A DNA stretch of 64,000 bases from Mesorhizobium muleiense (GCF_900099905.1 NZ_FNEE01000005.1:62001-126000), one strand, 5' to 3'; positions 17,904 to 27,393 are shown, counted from the first letter of the stretch. Made by a program: numbers and translations. Notes: generated by a model from the letters alone, not told the origin.

Positions 17904-19019
17904 GTGCCTACCAAGGGGCTGGCGGTGGACGCTGCTTTCGATTTTGACGCGATCGGTGTTGCCTTTATCGAGGCAGCCCTCGATCCATCACGCTGGGATT
18001 CCGCGATGGAGGTGGCAGAAAAGGCCACCGGGAGCGCCGGAGCGCTGCTCTTCGACATAAAAGGGCATCTGCCACTCGTGCCTTGCAGCCGCACCATGGC
18101 CCCTGCTCTCGATTCCTACGTCCGCGACGGCTGGATAAACCGCGACGAGCGGTATCGCCTCATCAACTTCCTCGATCGGAAAGGGGTCACCTCGGAGTTC
18201 GACCTCCTGACGTCAGACGATATCGCCAAGCATCCATACTACCAGGAATTCCTCGCGCCATTCGGCCTGCGATGGTGCGCAGCCGTCAAGATCGCCGCCG
18301 GAGATGACTTCTGGGCGCTGTCGCTGCAACGGTCGATCCAACAGGGCCCGTTCACGCCAGACGAAATGAGACAGCTGGCGGACCTTTCGAAACAGCTGGG
18401 CTCTGTGGCCGCAGTTGCGCGGGCAATAGGTTTCGGGAGGGCCGACGCGGCACTGGATGCGTTTAGCGCCACCGAAACGCCTGCCGTCATGTTGGACAGG
18501 AGCGGCAATGTCCTCCGGTCCAATGCTCCGGCGGAAAGGCTTCTGGGGCGAGGCCTGCAGATTACGCGCCGTCGTCTGGTCTCCTTTGACCGAACCGCGA
18601 CAGATGCTCTCGACCGATCGCTGAAAGCGCTGCTGTGTTCGCCGGACACGGCCGCATCGATGCCACCCGTGCCACTGCCCAGACTGCAAGGGCGGCCGCT
18701 CCTTGCCTATCCGTTGCGACTGCCGAAAGTCTCCTACAACGCGTTGGCGCCCTGCCAGGCAATTGTCGTCCTCATTGATCCTGACGCGAGACCTCCTCCT
18801 GCCGAAGCCGTGCTGCAGTCCTGCTTCAGGCTGACAGCGTCCGAAGCGAGGCTGGCGAGAAAGATTTGCGCGGGACACGGCGTTGAAGCGGCAGCCGACG
18901 AACTTGGCGTTTCCTATGAGACCGGGCGCAACCAGCTGAAATCGGTCTTCGCGAAGACGCAGACGCATCGGCAGTCGGAGCTGGTCGCGCTTCTCACAAG
19001 GCTCTCGAACGGCCGATAG
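17904..19019 (+). CDS. LuxR-type helix-turn-helix transcriptional regulator
   Basis: The 371-residue protein starts at a GTG (17904); a second in-frame GTG lies at 17925. The C-terminal 60 residues form a LuxR/GerE-like helix-turn-helix: FRLTASEARLARKICAG, then AAADELGVSYETGRNQLKSVFAKT. The central part (about 175-260) looks PAS-like (PAVMLDRSGNVLRSNAPAERLLG), and the N-terminal 150 residues are a possible ligand-sensing domain. Similar stand-alone regulators are frequent in Mesorhizobium. It may control the upstream hydrolase gene, but no operator is visible. Confidence 0.75.
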   Translation: MPTKGLAVDAAFDFDAIGVAFIEAALDPSRWDSAMEVAEKATGSAGALLFDIKGHLPLVPCSRTMAPALDSYVRDGWINRDERYRLINFLDRKGVTSEFDLLTSDDIAKHPYYQEFLAPFGLRWCAAVKIAAGDDFWALSLQRSIQQGPFTPDEMRQLADLSKQLGSVAAVARAIGFGRADAALDAFSATETPAVMLDRSGNVLRSNAPAERLLGRGLQITRRRLVSFDRTATDALDRSLKALLCSPDTAASMPPVPLPRLQGRPLLAYPLRLPKVSYNALAPCQAIVVLIDPDARPPPAEAVLQSCFRLTASEARLARKICAGHGVEAAADELGVSYETGRNQLKSVFAKTQTHRQSELVALLTRLSNGR

Positions 19020-19164
19020 TTCGCGCAACACCGTTCTGTCCAGTACCATCGGTTGTTGCACGTCGGTGGAAACGCGTTTGGCGACAGGCGCCGCAATTGG
19101 TACTGCGGCGCTTTTGCGTGAATATCGTCTTGGCGTCAGCGCACCCGCCGCGCAGGCCACGCCA

Positions 19165-20223
19165 TCACATACGCCGACCTGTTTTCGCGTCGAACAGGTG
19201 GGCGCAGGCGCGATCGACTTCGATCCCTATCGCCGCGCCCTGCTTGAGCGGCAGCCGCTTGCGGAACAGGCAGGCAATCTCCTCGCCGGCGCAGTCGACC
19301 TTCGCGAAGATTTCCGAACCCGTGGCTTCCAGAAGCGTGACCGTGCCCGGCATGCCCTGGGCAGTTGCGCGGATGTGCTCGGGACGGATGCCGTAGACAA
19401 GTTCGCGTCCTGCAGCGTCGGTCGGACGGGCGCCTTCCGGCAGCGGCAGGATCAGCCCGCCGGCGCTGCGGAACACGCCTTCCTCGATGCGGCCGGCAAT
19501 AAAATTCATGGCGGGCGAGCCGATAAAGCCGGCAACGAAGAGGTTGGCCGGCTGGTCGTAGAGGTCGAGCGGCGCGCCGATCTGCTCGACCAGGCCGTCA
19601 TGCAGCACGACGATCTTGTCGGCCATCGTCATGGCTTCGATCTGGTCATGCGTGACGTAGATGGTTGTGGTGCCGAGCCGCTGGTGCAGCGCCTTGATCT
19701 CGCCGCGCATCTGGACGCGCAGCTTGGCGTCGAGATTGGAGAGCGGCTCGTCGAACAGGAAGACCTGCGGGTCGCGTACGATGGCGCGGCCCATGGCAAC
19801 GCGCTGGCGCTGGCCGCCGGAGAGCTGACGCGGGTAGCGCTCAAGCAGTTTTTCCAGGCCGAGGATGCTGGCGGCATTCCTGACGCGGCCAGCGGTATCG
19901 GCCGGATCGGCTTTCTTGATCTTGAGGGCAAAGCCCATATTGTCGGCCACGGTCATATGCGGATAGAGCGCGTAATTCTGGAACACCATGGCGATGTTGC
20001 GGTCCCGCGCCCGCAGATTGTTGACCATGCGTTCGCCAATGGTGATCTTCCCGCCCGAGATCGTTTCAAGTCCGGCGATCATGCGCAGCAGCGTCGACTT
20101 TCCGCATCCCGACGGGCCGACCAGGATGACGAATTCGCCGTCGGCGATATCGACACTGACGTCGTGAATGATCTTGGTGGCTCCGAAAGCCTTCTGCACG
20201 TTGTTGATGGTTACCGATGCCAT
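19165..20223 (-). CDS. ABC sugar transporter ATP-binding subunit (UgpC/MalK type)
   Basis: The 352-residue ATPase energises the CUT1 importer encoded just upstream on the same strand. The Walker A motif is GPSGCGKST at 36-44, the signature [14 protein letters not shown] is near 133, Walker B is [11 protein letters not shown], and the H-loop is in YVTHDQ. A C-terminal TOBE/regulatory domain follows (from about 240). It is the last gene of the transporter group (binding protein, two permeases, ATPase) at 19.1-23.4 kb. Confidence 0.93.
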   Translation of the reverse strand: MASVTINNVQKAFGATKIIHDVSVDIADGEFVILVGPSGCGKSTLLRMIAGLETISGGKITIGERMVNNLRARDRNIAMVFQNYALYPHMTVADNMGFALKIKKADPADTAGRVRNAASILGLEKLLERYPRQLSGGQRQRVAMGRAIVRDPQVFLFDEPLSNLDAKLRVQMRGEIKALHQRLGTTTIYVTHDQIEAMTMADKIVVLHDGLVEQIGAPLDLYDQPANLFVAGFIGSPAMNFIAGRIEEGVFRSAGGLILPLPEGARPTDAAGRELVYGIRPEHIRATAQGMPGTVTLLEATGSEIFAKVDCAGEEIACLFRKRLPLKQGAAIGIEVDRACAHLFDAKTGRRM

Positions 20224-20267
20224 TGGATTTCTCCGGGAGAAGAGTGATGTCGAGCTGGAATGCGTCT

Positions 20268-21089
20268 TCAGCCGCCCTTGACCGCGCCGGCGGTCAGTCC
20301 TGCGACGATCTGCTTTTGCGCGAACATGGTCAGCACCAGCACCGGCAGCGTCACCACCAGTGCGGCGGCGGCGAGCGGCCCCCAGCTCACCTGCTCATAG
20401 GAAAGCATGTTGTAGACGGCGACCGGCAGCGTCCGCGTCTCACGGCTGGCGAGCACCACGCCAAAGACGAAATTGTTCCACGAGAAGATGACGGACAGGA
20501 TGAAGGCGACAACGATGCCCGGCTTGGCGATGGGCAGGGCGACCAGCCGGAACACCTGCCAGGAGCTGGCCCCGTCGATATTGGCCGCCTCTTCCAGTTC
20601 CATCGGCGTGGTCTCGAAATAGCCGATCATCACCCAGACCACGATCGGCACCGTCACCACCAGATGGATGATGATCTGCGGCCAGAGCGTGCCGAGTATC
20701 CCGATCCATTGGAACAGCAGAAACAGCGGGATGAGATAGGACAGCCCCGGCGTCATGCGGGCGATCATGATGACGACCGCCGATTTTTCGGCCTTGAGCC
20801 GCGCTATGCCATAGCCGGCCGGTACGCCGATCAGCAGCGCCAGCAGTGTCGCCGTGCCGGTCACCAGAACCGAATTCCAGAGATAGAGCAGGAAATTGTT
20901 CTCCTCGAACACTTTTACATAGTTCGACCAGGCGAAGCGTTCGGGGATCAGGATCGGCGGATAGGCGCCGTTGTCGATCTCGAATTTCAGCGAAAGCGAG
21001 ATCATCCAGAGAAAGAAAAGAATCGCCGGCGAGACGATGACCAGAGCCGCGAAAAACAGGCCGATCTGGTTGAGCAGACGTGAGCTCAT
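20268..21089 (-). CDS. ABC sugar transporter permease (MalG type)
   Basis: The 273-residue inner-membrane permease has six membrane segments and the EAA loop [21 protein letters not shown], which docks on the ATPase. The C-terminus ends [10 protein letters not shown], the normal end of MalG-type proteins. Its start touches the stop of the upstream MalF-type permease gene, so translation is coupled. It forms the pore with that protein. Confidence 0.92.
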   Translation of the reverse strand: MSSRLLNQIGLFFAALVIVSPAILFFLWMISLSLKFEIDNGAYPPILIPERFAWSNYVKVFEENNFLLYLWNSVLVTGTATLLALLIGVPAGYGIARLKAEKSAVVIMIARMTPGLSYLIPLFLLFQWIGILGTLWPQIIIHLVVTVPIVVWVMIGYFETTPMELEEAANIDGASSWQVFRLVALPIAKPGIVVAFILSVIFSWNNFVFGVVLASRETRTLPVAVYNMLSYEQVSWGPLAAAALVVTLPVLVLTMFAQKQIVAGLTAGAVKGG

Positions 21090-22049
21090 CTATTTGCCCT
21101 CCGCGTCGTTCCACTGCGAGCGCTGGCGCAGCATCAGGAGAATGAAGGACAGCGCCACGATGACGATGAAGAACACCACGGCCATGGCCGAGCCATAGCC
21201 TATGTCGTAATAGGAGAAGGCGGTGTTGTAGAGATAGATGTTGATGGTTTCGGACGCCGTGCCCGGTCCGCCCTGGGTCATCGCATAGATGATGTCGAAG
21301 CTCTTCAGCGCATCGATGGTGCGGATGATCAACGCAATCATCAGGAACGGCGCGATCATCGGCAAAGTGAGGTAGCGGAATTGCTGCCAGGCATTGGCGC
21401 CGTCGATCTCGGCGCTCTCGAACGGCTCGCGCGGCACCGAGGCCAGCCCGCCCAGCACGATCAGCATCACCAGCGGCGTCCACTGCCAGGTCTCGACCGC
21501 GACCAGCGAAGGGATGACCGTGTTGGCGTTAAAAATCCATTCCTGCGCCGGGATACCGACCAGCGACAGAAGGTAGTTGAGTACGCCGAGCTGGGGATGG
21601 AACATCATGGTCCAGACCAGCGCCACGGCAACTGGGGTTGCCATCATCGGCATGACGAAGACGCCGCGCAGCAGGCCGCGCAGCGGAAACCTGGCGTCGA
21701 AGATCAGGGCGGCGACAGTGCCCAACAACATCGGCGCTGCCACCGACAGCGAGGTGTAGGTCAACGTATGAACAAGCGATTCCCAGAATCGCGGGTCGCT
21801 GGCCAGACGGAGATAGTTTTCCATCCCGGCAAAGCTCCGCGACTGGCCGAGCGTCCAGCGGTTGACGCTCATCCAGAGCGTGAAAGCCCAGGGAAAGACG
21901 ATCACGGCGCTAACGACGACGAGCGCCGGAACGACGAAGGGCCAGTAGTTGGGAGCCAGTCGGACCGACTGGCTCTCCTCGATGGCTTGCGTCGTCGCGC
22001 CGCTGCGTTTCGTCGTCACCCCGGTGCGTTCAGGGGCGATGGTCGACAT
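21090..22049 (-). CDS. ABC sugar transporter permease (MalF type)
   Basis: The 319-residue permease has a cytoplasmic N-terminus of about 35 residues, six membrane segments and the EAA loop SAEIDGANAWQQFRYLTLP. It partners the MalG-type protein encoded directly downstream. The start overlaps the last base of the substrate-binding protein gene's stop codon, so the genes are coupled. Confidence 0.92.
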   Translation of the reverse strand: MSTIAPERTGVTTKRSGATTQAIEESQSVRLAPNYWPFVVPALVVVSAVIVFPWAFTLWMSVNRWTLGQSRSFAGMENYLRLASDPRFWESLVHTLTYTSLSVAAPMLLGTVAALIFDARFPLRGLLRGVFVMPMMATPVAVALVWTMMFHPQLGVLNYLLSLVGIPAQEWIFNANTVIPSLVAVETWQWTPLVMLIVLGGLASVPREPFESAEIDGANAWQQFRYLTLPMIAPFLMIALIIRTIDALKSFDIIYAMTQGGPGTASETINIYLYNTAFSYYDIGYGSAMAVVFFIVIVALSFILLMLRQRSQWNDAEGK

Positions 22050-23386
22050 CAGCCCTGCTCGCTCCTGTCGAGAACCGGCTGGAACTGCGCGGTGGCCTTC
22101 TTCAGCTCTTCGGCAGGATCAGCACCGGCAATCATGTTGGTCAGCGCCACGCCGTAGATGTCGCGGAACTCGGTGACCGGGATGATCACCGGCAGCGCCA
22201 GCCTGCTGATATTGCCGGACTGAACCACCGCATCGAGCCAGCTTGCCGGCATGGTGACGCCTTCGCGCACCTTGGGATCTTCCAGCACCGACTTGCGGAA
22301 CGGCACGCCGGCGCCGGCCTGGAGCAGGCGCGCGCCCATCGCCGGGGAAACCGCCCACTGACAGAACAGATAGGCGGCCTCCTTCTTTTCACTGGAGGCG
22401 GTCACGCCGAGGCCGTCGCCAAACGTCCCGGAAGCATGCGCCTTGGGCCCCTTGGGCATGACGCCATAGCCGACCTTGCCGACCACGCGCGACTTTTCGG
22501 GATTTTCCATCGGCGGGGCAAAACCGACGCCATCGAACCACATGCCGATCTTGCCCTGGAGGAAGGCGGACTGCGCTTCAGCCCAATTGAAGCCGGTGAC
22601 ACCCGGAGGGGCGGACTTGGTCATTAGCCTCTGGTAGAGGGCAGCGGCCTCGATCGCCTCGGGCGTTTCGGTGCGCAGCTTGCCGTTGTCGTCGAGCGGC
22701 GTCATGTCGTAGCCGAGCATCAGCGACGTCCACACCGGCGTGTTGGCATTCTTCAGGCCGCGGGCGACGAAACCGAACGTGTTGGTCGATGGATCGGTCA
22801 GCGCTTCGGCGGCGGCCACCAGCTGGTCGAACGATTCCGGGTACTTTAGGCCCTTGGCCTCGAACAGCTCCTTGTTCCAGTAGACGATCCAGTAGTCCAC
22901 CGAGAAGGGCAGCGAACGCAGCACGCCCTGGTTGTCCTTGGCGAAAAGCATGCCGGCCTCGGCGAAATCGCTTTCGACCAGGCCGGGATCGGTCAGTGTC
23001 GGATCGGCGAGATAGCCGGCGATGTCGGCCAGCCAGCCACCCTTCTCGAACTGGCGCTTCTGCACGTGATAGCTCAGATGCACGACATCGAAGCTCGGCC
23101 TGCCGGAGCTGAGCTCGATCACCGTCTTCTGTCGCTGCTGCTGTTCCGGCGTCGCTTCGGCATTGACCTTGATGCCGGTCAGTTCCTCGAATTCGGCGAT
23201 GTATTTCAGGATGGTGTCGCTGCGCGGGCTTTTCACCAGATTGACGTCGAGCGTGGTGCCGGAAAAGCGCTTCCAGTCGACGCTGGCGGAAAAGCTCGGG
23301 CGAAGGCCGGCCAGGCCCGCGGCTGCGAGCGCCGTGGTTCCTGCAAGGACTTGCCTTCTTGTTGGCTTGAACGGATTGGACGACAT
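22049..23386 (-). CDS. ABC sugar transporter substrate-binding protein, Tat-type signal
   Basis: The start at 23386 follows GGGAGGAAGAA; the longer frame upstream has no site. The 445-residue precursor has a twin-arginine signal (PTRRQVLAG, then a hydrophobic Ala/Leu/Gly stretch to about residue 33). The mature part is a cluster-B/MalE-like periplasmic binding protein of family 1 (bacterial extracellular solute-binding). It delivers the solute to the two permeases encoded next. Context of a PfkB kinase and a GatZ-like protein upstream suggests a ketose or polyol, as inference. Confidence 0.9.
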   Translation of the reverse strand: MSSNPFKPTRRQVLAGTTALAAAGLAGLRPSFSASVDWKRFSGTTLDVNLVKSPRSDTILKYIAEFEELTGIKVNAEATPEQQQRQKTVIELSSGRPSFDVVHLSYHVQKRQFEKGGWLADIAGYLADPTLTDPGLVESDFAEAGMLFAKDNQGVLRSLPFSVDYWIVYWNKELFEAKGLKYPESFDQLVAAAEALTDPSTNTFGFVARGLKNANTPVWTSLMLGYDMTPLDDNGKLRTETPEAIEAAALYQRLMTKSAPPGVTGFNWAEAQSAFLQGKIGMWFDGVGFAPPMENPEKSRVVGKVGYGVMPKGPKAHASGTFGDGLGVTASSEKKEAAYLFCQWAVSPAMGARLLQAGAGVPFRKSVLEDPKVREGVTMPASWLDAVVQSGNISRLALPVIIPVTEFRDIYGVALTNMIAGADPAEELKKATAQFQPVLDRSEQG

Positions 23387-23449
23387 TTCTTCCTCCCTTG
23401 GGTTGCTGTCGTTATGGATAGCGTCGCGGCAGCCGCGAACCATACGTCC

Positions 23450-24109
23450 TCAGATCTGGAGCGCCAACCGGCGCGCATTGTCGATATGCCGACTGATCGC
23501 CTCAACCGCCTTTTGCGGATCGCGGCTCTCGAGCGCTTCGATCACCGTCAGGTGCTCCTGCATCACCGGCACGACGCGCCCATCGATGCGGAAACGCTCC
23601 TGGTGGATCAGTCTGATCTTTACCGAATTGACCAGATACGCCTTGGCGATGATCTCGTTGCCCAGCGCATCGATGAAGGTGTCGTGCATGGCCCAATCGA
23701 TGTTCTGGGCCTTGGCTTCCATTTCCGGCGTCGGCGTCTGCGACAAGGCTTGAGCCAGCATGTCCTCATGTTCGCGCCGCAGGCCGGCGAGCACGGCGTC
23801 GGAGGCGTTGACGGTGAACAGCGCCACCGCCTCACGCTCCATGAACAGGCGAAACTGGAAGGCCTCGCGGATCAGGTTGATGTCGATATGGGCGATCTGC
23901 ATGCCGCGCTGCGGGATGGTTGTCAAAAGCCCCTCGGCCTCGAGACGCGGCACGATCTCACGGATGGCGCCTAGCGGCAGCCCGGTAAAGGCAACCAGTT
24001 CGCGCTGCGACACGAACTGTCCCGGCCGCAGATCGCGGGCCAGCAAATGCCGCGTGAAGCTGGCATAAGCTCTTTCCCTGAGGGTTGCCGGTTCGCTGCT
24101 GTCGTCCAT
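23450..24109 (-). CDS. GntR-family transcriptional regulator (FCD subfamily)
   Basis: The 219-residue protein has an N-terminal winged helix-turn-helix (about 10-72, with LRPGQFVSQRELVAFTGLPLGAIREIVPRLEAEGLL) and an all-helical FCD ligand domain with His/Asp metal-binding positions (for example in DWAMHDTFIDALGN and in the late HID segment). It lies between the aldolase gene and the transporter genes, in the same direction, so it is likely the local regulator. A 14-bp palindrome before the aldolase gene (25056-25069) is the best candidate operator. Confidence 0.85.
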   Translation of the reverse strand: MDDSSEPATLRERAYASFTRHLLARDLRPGQFVSQRELVAFTGLPLGAIREIVPRLEAEGLLTTIPQRGMQIAHIDINLIREAFQFRLFMEREAVALFTVNASDAVLAGLRREHEDMLAQALSQTPTPEMEAKAQNIDWAMHDTFIDALGNEIIAKAYLVNSVKIRLIHQERFRIDGRVVPVMQEHLTVIEALESRDPQKAVEAISRHIDNARRLALQI

Positions 24110-24132
24110 TTCAGCGCGCTTCCCTTTGCCGG

Positions 24133-25017
24133 TCAGGCCGGCTCTGTCGCAAACAGCCTGTCATAGGCGGCAGCAACCTGTTGCCGCCCCTGCGAACCGA
24201 TCGGCTCCAGCGGCGGACGGACCGTCAGCCAGCGCTCGTCGCCGGTTTTGCGCGCCACCATGACCTTCACCGCCGGGATGACCGAAAATCTGAGCAATTC
24301 GAGCACGAAGCTCCCGACACGGGCATCGTCGCGCCCATCCTCGGCCATGGCGCGGATTTCGCCGGTTACGAAATTGGCCATGCCGGAAATGGCGCCCTGC
24401 CCGCCCTGGCGCACGCTTCTGGCCAGGTGCCGCTCGTCGCCGATCAGGATCACCATGTCGCCATGGGCTCTTAGCAGCGCCTCGCTGTAACTCCAGTCGC
24501 CACCCGAATCCTTGACACCGGCTATCACGCCGGGGAAGGCCGCACACAGCCGACCGATCAGGGTAAGCGGGAGCGGCACCATGGTGACAGAGGGGATGTT
24601 GTAGAGGAGGATGCCGCGAGCCAGCGGCCCGAGCGCAGCGAAGACGGCAGAAAACCATCCGAACAGTCCGTCCTCGCCGACATTCTTGAAGTAACTCGGC
24701 GGAGCCAGCAGGATGTTGCGGACGCCGCACTGCAAGGCATGCCGCGCCTGTTCGGCGGCGTCTTCGGCTGCATCGACCAGCACGCCGGCAACGAGCCGAT
24801 GTGCCGGAATGCCGGCGGCCAGCATGGCCTCGGTAACAATCCGCCGCTCTGCCGTGCCCACGGAAGCGCCTTCCCCGGTGGTGCCGAACAGCGTGGCGCT
24901 GCTGCAGCCGGCGCCAAGGCAAGCCCGGGCCTGCGTGACCATGGGAAGGATGGCGATTTGCCCGGACGCATCGAAAGGCGTGGCGAGAGCAACCGAAAGA
25001 CCAAAGCGCGAGACCAC
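24133..25017 (-). CDS. DapA-family (dihydrodipicolinate synthase/KDG aldolase-like) class I aldolase
   Basis: The 294-residue TIM-barrel protein has the pyruvate-binding GTTGEG at 45-50, the catalytic Tyr139 in LLYNIP and the Schiff-base Lys169 in AGVKDSGG. DapA-family members include dihydrodipicolinate synthase, N-acetylneuraminate lyase and 2-keto-3-deoxy sugar-acid aldolases. Location beside a sugar transporter and GntR regulator argues for a catabolic keto-acid aldolase or dehydratase, not lysine synthesis. It is the first gene after a 148-bp gap holding a palindrome. Confidence 0.85.
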   Translation of the reverse strand: MVSRFGLSVALATPFDASGQIAILPMVTQARACLGAGCSSATLFGTTGEGASVGTAERRIVTEAMLAAGIPAHRLVAGVLVDAAEDAAEQARHALQCGVRNILLAPPSYFKNVGEDGLFGWFSAVFAALGPLARGILLYNIPSVTMVPLPLTLIGRLCAAFPGVIAGVKDSGGDWSYSEALLRAHGDMVILIGDERHLARSVRQGGQGAISGMANFVTGEIRAMAEDGRDDARVGSFVLELLRFSVIPAVKVMVARKTGDERWLTVRPPLEPIGSQGRQQVAAAYDRLFATEPA

Positions 25018-25055
25018 TATTCTCTCCAGATGTCGATGTGCAGCACTCCTAGCAC

Positions 25056-25069
25056 ACTAACATGTTAGT
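25056..25069. promoter_or_regulatory. candidate operator, 14-bp perfect palindrome
   Basis: ACTAACATGTTAGT is a perfect inverted repeat about 40 bp upstream of the DapA-like start codon. Its size and position suit a GntR/FCD regulator such as the one encoded at 23450-24109. The assignment is inference from position. Confidence 0.5.
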
Positions 25070-25165
25070 TGTAAATTGCGAAGGGGCTTTTCGAACACGG
25101 CGTCGACATCGGACGAATATATGATGCGGATTTGGGCGGCTGCCGCCTTTCCGGCAGCGCGATCC

Positions 25166-26452
25166 CTACTGTCCCGTCGCGTCCGCGTAGATATCGAGGA
25201 CACGGGTGACGCTGCCGATCAGAAGCTCGTGAGCGAGGGGCTTGACCCGGCGTGCGGCAACCTCGGCGTCGAGATGCCCCAGATACTGGCTGATCAGCGG
25301 CCGGGGGATATCCTTCTCGCTCAGCACGTCCAGCAGCGTCCGTGTTGCGCGCTGCGCCTCCGGCGTCGGCCAATAATAGCGGATGCGGTCGCTGAACGAG
25401 AAATGCCGCTGCATGCGCTGCTCGTCCGGCGTGCCCGGATAGTATTGCTGCCAATTGTCCGGCGACGCCAGCATGATGCGTTCCATCGCGGCAGGCAGGC
25501 TTTCGCGCGAAAAGTCCGGCGCGAGGATATCAGCGATATGGCTGAGCCCATACAGCGCTTGGCGAAGCGCGAAGGTCAGCCAGGGGCCGACCTTGAGGAT
25601 GGCAAAACCGTCGCGAACGAGGGCATTGAGCGCTTCGGCCGGCTGGTAGTCGGTCGAATGCGCCTCAAAAACCAATTGCGGCATACGGTCGAGCACAGCT
25701 ACCAGTTCAGTCGCCTTGGCCGGTGCATAGGGCATGATCTCGGTGTTGCCGAATTCGACGCCGGGCTGGACGACGACGCCGACCGCACGGCCAAATGCGG
25801 CTTCGAGGCCGGCGCGGGAAAACGCTCGCGCGTGGATCTCGACGGTGCGCAAGGCATCCCCGGGCGCCGTCACATGCAGGTGGTCCAGCGCCTCCAGCGC
25901 CCCGCCCGGCACCGGCACTTCGGTGCCGATGACGTAGACCGGTTTTTCGCCGCCTGCCCGCTCGACCGCCGCCTCAGCGATTGCTGCAAGTTCGGCCGCG
26001 CGCGCGGCGATCGTTTCATCGGCAAGCACGGCTGGATCGTCGGCGCAGGCCATGCTCGTATCTAGATGCATCTTGGTGAAGCCGGCGCTCGCATAGGCAT
26101 CGATCATCGCCGCAGCCTTCTTCATCGCGGCGGCGGCAGCCATGTGCTTCCAGGGATTCGGCCCGAGATGATCGCCGCCGAGGATCAGGCGATCGACGGG
26201 GAAGCCGACTTTGTGTGCTTGCGCCTCGACGAAGCTGCGGAACCCCGCAGGTGTCATCCCGGTGTAGCCGCCGTCGTGGTTGACCTGGTTGCAGGTGGCC
26301 TCGATCAGCACATCTGTGTGCCGCGCCGCGCCATGGCGCAGGGCAGCCTCGATGACCAGCGGATGCGCCGAGCAGACCGAGGCGATGCCGCATCTCTCGC
26401 CTGCGGCGCGCCTGCCCGCAATGTTCGCAAACCTTCGCGTCGCGCCACTCAC
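25166..26452 (-). CDS. GatZ/KbaZ-family protein, probable D-tagatose-6-phosphate 4-epimerase
   Basis: The 428-residue protein matches the class II tagatose-bisphosphate aldolase non-catalytic subunit family: GIASVCSAHPLVIEAAL near the N-terminus, ATCNQVNHDGGYTGM near 55, GGDHLGPNPW near 92, HLDTSMACADD and FEAHSTDYQ further on. No GatY/KbaY catalytic partner is in the window. In Agrobacterium a lone GatZ homologue beside a PfkB kinase has been shown to epimerise D-tagatose 6-phosphate to fructose 6-phosphate in galactitol and altritol catabolism, and the same pairing is present here. The PfkB kinase gene overlaps its start by 4 bp. Confidence 0.82.
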   Translation of the reverse strand: MSGATRRFANIAGRRAAGERCGIASVCSAHPLVIEAALRHGAARHTDVLIEATCNQVNHDGGYTGMTPAGFRSFVEAQAHKVGFPVDRLILGGDHLGPNPWKHMAAAAAMKKAAAMIDAYASAGFTKMHLDTSMACADDPAVLADETIAARAAELAAIAEAAVERAGGEKPVYVIGTEVPVPGGALEALDHLHVTAPGDALRTVEIHARAFSRAGLEAAFGRAVGVVVQPGVEFGNTEIMPYAPAKATELVAVLDRMPQLVFEAHSTDYQPAEALNALVRDGFAILKVGPWLTFALRQALYGLSHIADILAPDFSRESLPAAMERIMLASPDNWQQYYPGTPDEQRMQRHFSFSDRIRYYWPTPEAQRATRTLLDVLSEKDIPRPLISQYLGHLDAEVAARRVKPLAHELLIGSVTRVLDIYADATGQ

Positions 26453-27393
26453 TGCGTGTTCCCCGTGGCGATGAAGGCCTCGACCGCTTCAAGCGGGAAA
26501 ATGCCTTCCATCGGCCCCTTGCGGGTGACGGCAAGCGCACCGCAGGCATTGGCGATCCGCAGGGCTTCGGCAGGAGCCGCCCCGCGCAGCCAGAACGAGA
26601 CAAAAGCAGCACCGAAGCAGTCGCCAGCGCCGGTCGGATCGATCTCGTCGACGGCAAAGCCGGGCGAGGCGACCGCACCGTGATGATCATGATAAACGGC
26701 GCCGGCGGCGCCTTTCTTCAGGACGATGCAGGACAGGCCACGGGCCAGCAGTTCGTCGACTGCACCCTTCTCGTCCGTGGCGGATGAGAACAGGAAGAGC
26801 TCCTCGCCGCTCGGCAGGAAGATGTCGGCTTGCGCCAGTACTTGGTCGAGTGCTTCGCGCATGCCGGATGCCTGCATGATCTCGCGGCGGATGTTCGGAT
26901 CGAAGGACACGGTTCCACCTTTGGCCTTGACCGTCTCGATCGCCGATAGCGCCACTGTGATGGCGCGGTCGGAAAACAGCGACGAGCCCATGACATGGAC
27001 GTGATCGGCACCGGCGAGCAGCTTTGTCGCCGCCGCGTTTGTCTCGATCAGGCCGGCGGCGCTGTTGCGGATGTTGAAGACGAAATGCCGGCTGGCGTCG
27101 GCCCGGTAGGTGACGAAGGCGGTGCCCGTCGCATGGCCCGTGTGAACCGCGATCGCCGACACGTCGGCGCCAAGTACCCGCAGCCGATCGATGTTCAGCC
27201 TGCCGAAATCGTCGTCGCCGACGGCGCCGATGAGGCCTGCCGGCTGGCCGAGCGCCGCCGCCTGGCCGATGAAGATCGCGGGCGCGCCCGACGGGTAAGG
27301 TCCAAGCAGCGGACCAGGCTCGAGAAAGCTCTGACCAATCCGCTCGGCCATGATCTCGACCAGAATCTCGCCGGCACCGACCAGCTTCTTCAT
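26449..27393 (-). CDS. PfkB-family sugar kinase, probable D-tagatose kinase
   Basis: The 314-residue ribokinase-fold enzyme has the C-terminal signature DPTGAGDCFGAAF with the catalytic Asp, and the substrate loop GAPAIFIGQAAALG near 35-50. It should phosphorylate a ketohexose or related sugar. Its stop overlaps the GatZ-like start (ATGA), a strong sign of one pathway; by analogy with the Agrobacterium pair the substrate would be D-tagatose. A LacI regulator is transcribed divergently 130 bp away, with a palindrome between them. Confidence 0.82.
   Translation of the reverse strand: MKKLVGAGEILVEIMAERIGQSFLEPGPLLGPYPSGAPAIFIGQAAALGQPAGLIGAVGDDDFGRLNIDRLRVLGADVSAIAVHTGHATGTAFVTYRADASRHFVFNIRNSAAGLIETNAAATKLLAGADHVHVMGSSLFSDRAITVALSAIETVKAKGGTVSFDPNIRREIMQASGMREALDQVLAQADIFLPSGEELFLFSSATDEKGAVDELLARGLSCIVLKKGAAGAVYHDHHGAVASPGFAVDEIDPTGAGDCFGAAFVSFWLRGAAPAEALRIANACGALAVTRKGPMEGIFPLEAVEAFIATGNTQ

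Noticed and set aside
12440..19020. Integrated element with attachment repeats at tRNA-Arg
   Set aside because: I looked for a repeat of the tRNA 3' end and for an integrase in the following DNA and saw neither, so an island by site-specific integration is not claimed.
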